Positions 25,794 to 34,851 of a DNA stretch of 64,000 nucleotides are shown here, in pieces. The DNA is from Owenia fusiformis. Its lineage: Eukaryota > Annelida > Polychaeta > Sabellida > Oweniidae. Made by a program: the position numbers and the translations under genes. The first letter of the stretch is position 1. Every line of letters starts with the position of its first letter. The notes beneath the pieces were generated by a model. That model did no database searches. It was not told the origin of the DNA and saw nothing but the letters and a program-made list of their open reading frames with translations. The stretch lies in assembly GCA_903813345.2 (NCBI GenBank), contig CAIIXF020000010.1, forward strand, positions 2,037,169 to 2,101,168, written 5' to 3'.

Positions 25794-28700
25794 TTATAAC
25801 ATGGAGAACACTATCAATCCAATTGTAATAAATTCAATGTTCATAGCTCTAATGTCGCTGGCATCACTGGATTGGGTGGTCTGTGTTACTGTGACATTTT
25901 TCTCATTGCTTCCAGGAGGACCCCCTATCCTGCCTCTTCCGCGAGTCTCTATAGATGATGCTTTGGTATAGACCTTAAAATCAATCTCTTTTCGCCCCAC
26001 TGAAAAACAGAGGTAAGATGATTATTCAGTAATACATTGATGACATTTGGAACAAATTTTGAATTGACAGTCAAATTTTTGATTATTGAATGGAAAACAC
26101 AAATGGTTAACAACACTGGCCAGTCCCGCAAGTCTCTTTTCACAGGGGTTTTAAGGCCTGTACGATCCTCAGATAACCCAAACGAATCCCATAGATACGA
26201 CGTCAGATACTGTACATCACGGCGTAACATTGTAATTGTTCATTTTACCGACAAAATGCAAAGATTTACGCGATAAATATGCGCAATGCTTCTCCAAGTT
26301 ATTGCAAAAGTTTTAATATTCGTGGAATCTTCTTAAAAACTTCAAGTTTTGTTTAGATTGATGTGCGCTTCAATACAATTCTATATTCAAAAAGGTTGTG
26401 TCACGATATGCAGAATTAGAATCACCAGAAAGTAGACATTTCAAACCCTACCCGTTTTCTTCTTTGTCGCGCTTTTCGGCCCTGCGCTCTCGTTGTCGCA
26501 CCGTCTTTCTAGACTCCTCCACAATGCCCCTTGTCATATTCAACTGATATACACAGACGGGGAGATATTAAAGATTGTTAAATGCATTATTTGTAATTTA
26601 TTTTAACTCGAATATTTAATTTTATTTATTTAAAGCAATGAATAATAAAGAAGAACATATAATACGCTAACGGCGTAACGTCTTATTTTGTAAAGGCTTC
26701 ACTTGGGGTTGCAGTGGTAAAATGATGTTTATCTCAATATATACTGGTTCAAATTAAATGAAATTAATTGTATGTAGTAAGGGATATATTTAAAAGAACA
26801 CGCTGAAACATTGGAAAGTTTTGAATGTTTATTCCTTAATTAGAAATATTTGAACTCAAAAAATGAAACGTAATTTTGTGAATTTTTCACATGGCTTCAC
26901 TTCATATTTCTTTCAATTTATACTTCTTACTGACTGAATTTTAATCGAAATTATATAGTTTTTTGATAAAAATATAGAATATGATATGCCTTTCAAGAAT
27001 CAAAAAAGAATAATTCACCTTTCAAACGATTTAATGTTTAATTGATCAAAATATATATCTTGTTGGCACGAAATTCTGCCTGTCCACACTTTTTTGCATA
27101 AATATAAGCGTTAAGTTAGCATTGTTATATTATGACGTCATCACACAGAATCTCTTTGTCTTTTCCAAAATGGTGAATTTAAATAATGTGAAAATTTGAG
27201 AAAGATCCGTTGAGAAATAAAAAGTTATCTTCATTTTTCGTTTAAAATTAAAATCATTTTTCTTCAAAATGTTACAGTCCACACCCGGTTTTAGCATAGA
27301 AAGTCGCATAATACGGCTTGCGTGATTCTCATTTAAAAAGTCCCAAATCAGTTATTTGGAATTCTGATAGGCAAAATATTTCATGGACACACGTGTTCAA
27401 CTGATGACGAAAAATTGTAGAAAAATATGATTTTGCTTTCGAGATATTGCAGTTTTAAAAGTAAGTACGCATGTAAAAATGCAGTAAAATGCCGCGATGT
27501 ACAGTATCTGACGTCGTATCATAGTGTTCTTTGTATATATAATAGCCTGATAGGTTTTCTCGAATCCTGTCGCCTTCTCAAGAGTACTATTGGGGCAGGT
27601 GAAGCTATTTATTGTTTCCATAGTGATAGGTCGCATTCAAGTCGTGCTTTGAACACGAAAAGTCCGACAAAGATCGAAAAACTGACCTGCCCAATCCTCC
27701 CATTCTGTTTAATCTGACCCCTTCGGATTTTGGAAAAGACTGACCAAGACTGATCAAAAACTGAGGTTTGACCAAAAGCTCCATTTGAGACTGTCAAAAG
27801 ATCAGCGGTTTGTCCCATTAGAAATACAAAATCGGTAAAAATGCCGCTTAGTGTAAGCCAAGCTTTTGAGAATTATGCAAAAAATGCAGAACCTATAAAC
27901 CATAATGATTGATTAGATCATGTAATTGCCAATTATTTTGTGCTGACGCCACTGCTACATGCATGCGACCAATTACCATAACATTATCAATAAAAGGTAT
28001 CTTAATATCCAGAAAATTACATTTGAGTTTTTCATGTGAGTTATTTGAGCAATGCAAGATTTATATGATTAGTTATTCATTGATTTATATTCGATAAAAA
28101 CAATGTAATGAGGACTCATTATCTTGGTTTCAATTATTTATTTTCAGCATTACAAGGCAAAGTTCTTATTAATTAAAGATTTACCAGTTAATGGAAAATG
28201 CTTGAGTGAAACCCATAAACATTAGATGATTGAGAACAAAGGTGAACATCCCAATTGAACAAAATTAATATCATTGAAATATGAACATTGAGGAATTGCC
28301 ATCCAGTTTTCATGCCAGAGTTGAACTAACTAGTCAAAACTGTAAGATATCTTCCGAAATAAATATGGATGCAAACAAACAAACGAACCAACAAACAAAC
28401 AAACAAACAAACAAACAAACAAACAAACAAACAAACAAACAAACAAGTATACTTACTTGGTTTTATTTCAACAGTTGCATGCTTATACATCCCATCTGAG
28501 TTCTTCGCTTCACACGTGTAGTTGCCGACATCTTTAATATTAATATGATGTATTGTCAAAATCATAGTCACTTCATCCACTGATCCCATACTGGGCACTT
28601 TATTCAATGTGTATTTGTTTCCAGTGAAAAGAATTGCATTGTTGAATTTCCACATAGTGTTTTTGGCATCGATATGCGGCAATGCAGTAATCTGACAGCG

Positions 28701-29192
28701 AAGTCGTATTTCAGCTCCAAAGCTCGGGGCGTATCCAGATTGCGATTCCATTGGGCTGACTTTGAGAGAAAGTGAGGGCTTGCCTGTAGCGATGAACAAT
28801 GAAATCATGAATGGCAATATCAGAAAAACAATAAATAATCCATTAATTTACATACAAGTAAAACAAGGTATTTTAGATAAATGTTTTAAGGTTATTCTGA
28901 TTTTCGTTCATTTGTATTTTACAAGAAATCCTAAACAAATCTGCCTTATATTTGTTTATATCTATTATTGAAATGCTGATGCATTGAACGTAGGGAAAAG
29001 GATAAAACAGGCCTCTCACCTTCATGAGCTAGGCAACAGAAAGAAAATGTTTAAATATATAAATATGTATCACTTACCAGTATATGCTCCTTCTGCAAAT
29101 GCCTGGGTCACCATGTCCAGTAACACAAAAGTTACTAGCAACCCATTCAGCATCCCTAACGATGTACCCGTTATACCTTTGCTTATTTGCAT
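25794..29192 (-). CDS. Single-Ig-domain protein, secreted or GPI-anchored, three exons
   Basis: Three minus-strand exons join in frame: 29192-29078 (start ATG, signal peptide), 28783-28457 (Ig domain) and 25999-25794 (C-terminus, stop TAA). All junctions are phase 1 with GT-AG sites (GTAAGT donors at both introns). The product is 215 residues. Residues 1-33 form a signal peptide (LLVTFVLLDMVTQAFA, cleavage after AFA). Residues about 40-148 are an I-set-like Ig fold with Cys in RLRCQI, Trp in MWKFNN and the DVGNYTC signature. A Gly/Arg/Ser/Thr-rich linker follows. The end is a hydrophobic tail (IEFITIGLIVFSML) after small residues (SSDASD), as in GPI-attachment signals. N-glycosylation sites: NYT, NVT. 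One symmetrical Ig exon is typical of adhesion or recognition molecules. The ligand is unknown and no specific ortholog is claimed. Extra exons in the 2.5-kb second intron are possible. Confidence 0.8.
26195..27519. mobile_element. 1.3-kb TIR element in intron 2 of the Ig gene
   Basis: A 29-bp terminal repeat starting ATACGACGTCAGATACTG at 26195 is found inverted at 27491-27519 with one mismatch. Both sides are flanked by CATAG (26190-26194 and 27520-27524), a likely 5-bp target-site duplication. The interior is AT-rich except for a G+C-rich island at about 26465-26545. There, after an acceptor-like TATATCAG, the minus strand is open for 31 codons with a basic helix-like sequence (VEESRKTVRQRERRAEKRD). 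No transposase is recognised, so the superfamily is unassigned. Confidence 0.75.
28373..28446 (-). repeat. (GTTT)n microsatellite just inside an intron
   Basis: On the plus strand this is (AAAC)n with a few substitutions near its left end. In the sense of the Ig gene it starts about 10 bases after the exon-2 donor GTAAGT (28456-28451). Read through without splicing, the frame stays open and yields a repeating Cys-Leu-Phe-Val peptide. Confidence 0.95.
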
Positions 29193-31224
29193 TTTATATA
29201 TCCTGAGTTTTTTGTTCGTTTGTTTGGTTTGTTATATTTACTTATTGAAGTCAAATCATTTTTCTGTGATGTTTTTTGTCACATCCATACAGAAACATAA
29301 TCACATATTTAAAAGAAAATGATTTAATCCATCCTCCGTTGAAATCGTTTTATGTAATAGATTCAATGTTGAGATTACCATTTAACTTAATTGCCGAATG
29401 TTGTAAATGATGTCTCCAACTAATTAGTGTATTGACACGATGTCATTTTTGTACACAAGGTGTGGTTTATTAAAAATGCCTAATATTTTGTGTATCACAG
29501 GCTGTTACCTTTAGCCTCATAACTATGCATAATTCCACTATTTTATATATTAGGTATACGTACATATGTTAACTACGTAGTATAGTAACGCACGTGCACC
29601 ACACACTCATCCAGGGTCAAGCACTCGTTGCATTTGGGGATTTTGGGGGATTCTCTTGATTAATATGGTTTTTGGGGCTTGGTATTTCAATAATCCACAT
29701 AGTATGATAATTTACTTAGCATAGTTATGCACATGTTCAACACACTGTTTGTGTTGCGTTTTTTGAATTTATTGGTCAACATGGTTTTTCAGGAGATGGT
29801 ATTTCTATAAATCACATCATATGTGCGAAGCCATTTTTGATTACAATAGATAAACAATTGAATAATTTACATTACAGATATTTAAATACATGGTAGATGG
29901 ATTTAGCATTTGATTTTTGATTTTCAGTGCGGTATGTCACATGAAATATATTTTTACATTAAACAGTAAATTTATTTAATTTTCGTTTAGTCAATGTTTC
30001 CATTTTTGTATGAATTTACTTGATGCCAATTGGTTTAACATTTGTCCCTTTTCAAAAGTATTAAAAAAGGGAAAAAGGGGCGTCCAAAGGAAGACATTCA
30101 CATTCAACGTAGTGACAGATTCAACGTAGTGAGAGATCCTCGATATTTGGTATGATGTCACTCAGACAGTACAGGAATATATGGGGGGAAAAATTGAGAG
30201 AGCAGCCCAGTCTGAGGATCTTCTGGAACTTCTTAGAGACACAAATGATGGAGATGATGATATCATGATTATAAATTGGTAATTATATCATTACATTAAA
30301 TATTTTCACCGGGAATAGAACGCGGCACACACCAAACTGCCAAAAGTGTGGACCCATTAAATTATCAAAAACTTGTAGAACACGTGGTTCAATGACCTTT
30401 ACAAGGCCATCATACATAATTTAGCATGTCTGAAATGAATGTCCTGAGAAAATATGATGTATGTTCAAATGTTTTATACAAGCTGTTACATGTAGGTGAA
30501 CGTTCGTAACTTCATCAACTCAAGGTTTCATATGCACGTACAGTAGCATTCTGATACTCATAGCAACTTTCTGTTTCACATATGACCTGAAACAGTTCTC
30601 AGGGCTGATAAGATTTGAGATGTCATGGTTTATCATGATTGTACAGTAGCGGTATTTTTGCATCTTGGACGTGTACAAAATATAGTTACAACTGAACCAA
30701 GAAGAACCATTGCTAGCAATGCTTTATTCATGTTATTTCAATGTGGAAATTCGACCCTCTCTGCTATAATGGCCCCAACACTTTTCGTTTCCTTGTGATG
30801 CGTCTAGTTTTGCTGCAAATTCTTATTAATCATGTTAATGTTAATCATGTTAACGTTATGTCACTTAAAGAAATATTATTAGGACAAACTAACGATCGAA
30901 ACAATTGTTTTAAATAATGCATTCAGTATCTGTTGAAAGCCCATGGTGAAACCAATATTTAGAAATTAAAAAATGTCAACTTAGACCCTCCCCCCGCCCC
31001 CCATGACAAATCCTGGCTACGGGTCTGAATTAGACTTGAGTATAGGAAGATGAAATAAATTGGATCCTCTAACATGGTACATGTAGGTGTATACTTTCTA
31101 ATAAACTAACCTTCTTTGATAATTTAAACATGATAGACTATACAAACTACAGCATTGGCTTTTTTACAAAGACCCCCCACGAAGTGCGGTTCTTTGTACC
31201 TTATTCCCGACATGGACCAGTAGA
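29193..31224. other. Upstream region of the Ig gene; small repeats and a short ORF
   Basis: About 29575-29825 holds two diverged direct repeats of ~125 bp ('acgtgcaccacacact' / 'acatgttcaacacact', each ending 'ggtatttc...atcacat' or a variant). At 30131-30283 the plus strand has a 50-codon open frame of protein-like composition (KIERAAQSEDLLELLRDTND, Asp-rich end, stop TAA). It is preceded by a 16-bp duplication ('attcaacgtagtgaga') and is probably a remnant of an element or pseudogene. The 30985-31032 stretch (C-rich, 'cctggctacgggtctg') resembles one end of the short MITE seen whole at 62536. Confidence 0.45.
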
Positions 31225-31392
31225 TCGGTCACGTGACCTAAAGACCGCCTTTATTACCTTATATGGCAAATTGTCAAGGGAACTACTAAGTCGTCATATG
31301 ACGCGATTACGGATCGATTGTGTTTCCAAGTAATGTCGTCATGTGACGTAGAACGCATTGTCCGCCATTGCTCTCAATTTTGTCTGAACGGG
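31225..31392 (+). promoter_or_regulatory. Promoter-like patch with E-box/CRE-like palindromes
   Basis: A G+C-richer stretch contains GGTCACGTGACC (about 31229-31240; its core GTCACGTGAC is the CLEAR/TFEB-type E-box palindrome), then CGTCATATGACG and CGTCATGTGACG, and GTCCGCCATTG, a YY1-like core on the other strand. It ends with a strong donor (GAACGG|GTAAGC at 31392). This suggests a transcription start, direction plus. The factors are named from motif identity only. Confidence 0.4.
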
Positions 31393-32186
31393 TAAGCGTA
31401 TTTTAACATTTCTGTCATTTTAAAGCCTGATTTTCAGTATTTATAATCGCGAATTTCACTTCAAATTGATTGTAGAAATGAATAGAATTGTAACTTCTTA
31501 TTTTACTGAATCATTATTCGAGCCAGAAGTGGCTTAAAATCAATTTATGAACTTGAAGAAATTTAGTTAGGCCTACTCATGAGTCATGGTTCAACGAGTT
31601 TTTCGGATGGTTCAAATAGTCAACACTGATATATTTAATGTTCTGTAAATGGTTAGTATGATGCTATGGTGTTTGCAAGGAGAGGTATCAAAAGTTCAAT
31701 GTCTGATAGGAAACTAAATTAATCTAGTTTTGAGTTTGACCCCCTCCCCCAAAAACGTGATCATCGCAGACTTTTCGCGTGTGGACTTTCGTGGATTTTC
31801 GATTTTCATTGGATGTAGGCTACAATGCAGAATTCTTAAAACATGTGACAACAACAGTAGGCACAGCATTTATTCACGATTTATTTAGTTTTATAGGCTT
31901 ATCCCGGCCGTCGACATTGAACCTTAGATGCCTCCCGCGAGACTTATGTGACGAGACTGGCTATTACCATCTACATAAGAACGATAGTTTTCTAAACTGG
32001 AAGGTCAAGGTCGGAACTCAAATGAATATACTAGCCCAAATTCATTTCTTTTTCAGAACAAGAACGCCAACAACAACAAGATCCTATGCATACGACCACG
32101 CACACCAACAACAAGTGCAACAACAAATAACGCAAACAATTATAAATGTTATGTCAACAAAGACATATATTACAAATCAGGTGTGA
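31333..32186 (+). other. Doubtful two-exon micro-gene
   Basis: An ATG at 31333 opens 59 nt to the donor at 31392. An acceptor TTCTTTTTCAG ends at 32056. Joined, the frame continues through a Gln/Thr-rich exon (HAHQQQVQQQITQT) to TGA at 32184-32186, giving about 62 residues. AATAAA follows at 32214-32219. No domain is recognised and the exon-2 peptide is low complexity. It could be a non-coding transcript. Confidence 0.2.
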
Positions 32187-32219
32187 AATCGGCAAGACTT
32201 GGACTCAGTAGACAATAAA

Positions 32220-33553
32220 AAAGTTTACTGTAGAAGTGTATATGCTAAGGTGTCAAGGTATGTATCAAATCAAGAGATCAAAAGACTAAAAGCTAAGGTA
32301 TATTTTGTAACAATAGAGAGGTAAAGCAATACTATTTTTATTACGGTACATGAACCACAAACGTAAATCTATACATTACCGTTTTCATTCTATGAACGTG
32401 CTACTTTAAAAACGGAGGAAACGTAATTTGTATGTCTTAAACTTAAAACTGATTTATTTCTTTTCTCTGTTTTATTTTCTATTTATGACAAAGTAATAAG
32501 AGTGTTTCGACCCTTCTGAGCCGCGGTTAATGTTGCAAGAAGTACTAATACAATGATCATAATATTGTATTTAAAAAACTATTAGTATGAACTGTGTGAA
32601 TACATGAAATATCTTCATTGTATAAATGTTGTACAAAGACAGGCAGGAAATGTATTGACTAAGGCCACACATATAAGATATGCTTTTATCTCATATTTCC
32701 AGGGCACGGTAATAATAACAAAGGTCAAGAAGGATGATGTACATTAGAACCTTCCACAGATTCCAAATGATGTCACGACAAGATCCAATGAGTTTCTATC
32801 AGGGTCCAGACATGCCAGATGTCATTCACTAGGGATTTAATTGGACTTTTTGAGATTTGTTGTATATTTTTGGGCTATAAGACGCCACAATAAACTGAAA
32901 TATGTGCTTAAGTTACATGATTGTTTTATGTCACCGTGTAGAGATGGTGACATAATGAAGTTTTGTTAGAGTTTATGCGTATATTTAAACTTTTTCTTGG
33001 TAATGCAATACTGCATCAAAACACAAAAAAACAGATATAGAAATTGTGTTCAAAGTTTGAAAATCTGTTTTAATGAACCCCTTGCAAAATGTAACATAAC
33101 GTAAAAGAGCACGAAGCGCTATCTATATTGTTCTTGGTAAAAAAGTCATTTACAAAAATAACAATAGAGTTCCTTAGAGCCCATGTTGTAAGTAACCCTA
33201 CCCCAACCAGAACATATACCAGTATAGCCTAATAGTATAAGTGGCGCTACATGGTGACATATAACCATTTACTTAAATAGATTCCACTAAAAGCAACATT
33301 TCACTATCACTCCATCTTTTCCGCCCCTTATACCTAACTTCGGGTCTTTGTAGTTTTTCAGTGACTTTTTCACTGGATTATCTTGTTGGAAAGACTAGTC
33401 CTGCCCCGGTTCAGTTACTATATCAGTAGCACTAAACGAAATTGCATATTTGAGTTTGCCGCGTAATTTGGTGTATCGAACATCTATATACTTGAAATAC
33501 ATGCTCAAAACCAATCTAATAAAGCAGTAATGTTAAAATTTGCAATTCGAAAT
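32220..33553. other. Non-coding DNA
   Basis: A CACC/GGTG-family end ('gtcaccgtgtagagatggtgac') lies near 32931. No gene is supported. Confidence 0.45.
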
Positions 33554-33725
33554 CATGAGAACATAATTATAGGATATCCTATGATTTTGAGGAATATCAT
33601 TTTTATCTACGAGGTGATATTGATATTTGCACGAGAGAGCGAAGCGAACGAGTGCATATATCAATATCACCGAGTAGATTAAAATGATATTCTGAAAAAA
33701 ATCATAGGATGTTCTTATTATCATG
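33554..33725. repeat. Foldback (hairpin) element
   Basis: The two halves pair over about 75 bp each. The arm with CCTATGATTTT, 'ggaatatcattttta' and 'ggtgatattgatat' is returned inverted. The loop is G+C-rich ('gagagcgaagcgaac', about 33634-33648). The outer ends CATGAGAACAT and ATGTTCTTATTATCATG also pair with a small gap. The right end overlaps the next element. Confidence 0.85.
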
Positions 33726-34270
33726 GCGTAGAATAATGGAAATAACGTCACAACGCATGCGCGTAAATCGACATTTCATGGTCCAAAGATTTCAATGGAG
33801 AGCAGTCTTCATCAAAATTTAAAATCTTAATAACTTTTTAGCAAATCATTTATTTTCTTAGGATTCAACGGATCCTTGTTAGACCTTACGAAGTGTTCAT
33901 TTTGATATATAAAACAGCAAAATCCATCCACAGATCTTTCGGCCTTTTAATGATTTAATTTTCGGGATATTTTGCTAAAATCCCCCATTGGCCGCCATTA
34001 TAAACTTTGAAAAAACCCAAATCCTCATCATTTCATATCATTCGTTAAGTGATCTAAACAACTCCAGTCGCTTAGGATTCAACGGATTCTAAGAGATCAA
34101 AGCTAATACAATATGTTGACAACCCCCGTTTCAATATTTGCCGCATAATCTTTCGGCCTTTTAGGTTATATATATGTCAATATTTTGATTTTCGACCATT
34201 AATGACGTACTTGGATCCGAGATTCATTGTCCCGGGATTCATGACGCTATTTCCATTATTCTACGCCATG
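33722..34270. mobile_element. 549-bp TIR element with internal direct duplication
   Basis: A 29-bp TIR starting CATGGCGTAGAATAATGG is present inverted at 34242-34270 with one mismatch. Inside, 'cttaggattcaacggat' occurs at about 33858 and 34072, and 'atctttcggccttttа' occurs at about 33938 and 34149, so a ~215-bp unit is duplicated. No coding capacity. It directly abuts elements on both sides. Confidence 0.8.
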
Positions 34271-34530
34271 TCCTACACTTACAAAGAGTGTACTGAATGT
34301 ATAATATCATTGTAAAATGAATTTCATGCCAAATAGAGTCAATTTGGCGGGAAATCAACAAGCGGAGTATATCGTCACAATATCCTCCGCATATTGGGTT
34401 TTCCGGAGCATCGTCACGATATCCTCCGCCCGGAGTATATCGTTACGATATCCTCCGGATATTCATTTTGCCAATAAATATCAAATTTATTTTTTCATGT
34501 TATTATACATTTAGTACACTAAGTGTAGGA
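34271..34530. mobile_element. Small TIR element carrying three tandem hairpins
   Basis: The ends TCCTACACTT...TGTATAATA (34271 on) and their inverse (to 34530) form a ~30-bp imperfect TIR. In the centre are three near-palindromes of 26-29 bp at 34362-34390, about 34402-34429 and 34430-34458. Each is built as CCGGAGTATATCGT joined to ACGATATCCTCCGG or a variant. TTTGGCGGGAAA at 34343-34354 matches an E2F-type site. The element ends about 320 bp upstream of the YTHDC2 start codon. Confidence 0.8.
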
Positions 34531-34689
34531 TAATCAAGGATATCTATTGACCCTATTCTATTTTATCCAAAGTAAGATATCAATCATTTTCTGGAAATTT
34601 TTGTAGCACTCACTTCTAAGACACCAATCAAAACAATTTACTCGAAAGGAGAAGCACCCGTCACTTACAACGAGTTGAGTCTACTAAAC

Positions 34690-34851
34690 GACATCGTCGA
34701 TTGCGCACTTTATGCAATCGTATATTAGTATCCCTTCAGTACAATCTTTTGCATATGTGATCGTATCAATTGCAGCTCCCAATACTGTATAATGGGTACG
34801 CTAGCGGAGTCAAATTTTTCGAATCCCCTGTCGGTTCGCGCGCTTACCAAC
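34690..34851 (+). promoter_or_regulatory. Probable YTHDC2 core promoter
   Basis: This is a TATA-less, CpG-containing stretch ('gtcggttcgcgcgctt') just before the first coding exon. The start codon lies within AACATGGCCGC, a YY1-type motif. YY1 sites overlapping the ATG just downstream of the transcription start are common in housekeeping promoters. The exact start site cannot be read from sequence. Confidence 0.5.

Noticed and set aside
27609-27818. Minus-strand frame in the Ig-gene intron considered as an extra exon
   Set aside because: No acceptor/donor pair in the required phase, and no domain. The three-exon model is already complete from signal peptide to stop.
28373-28446. (AAAC)n considered as a CRISPR-like or satellite array
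   Set aside because: Plain tetranucleotide microsatellite without spacers; no prokaryotic context in the window.
33554-33725. Considered as a structured RNA or pre-miRNA
   Set aside because: Arms of ~75 bp with element-like ends and a neighbouring TIR element fit a foldback transposon better.
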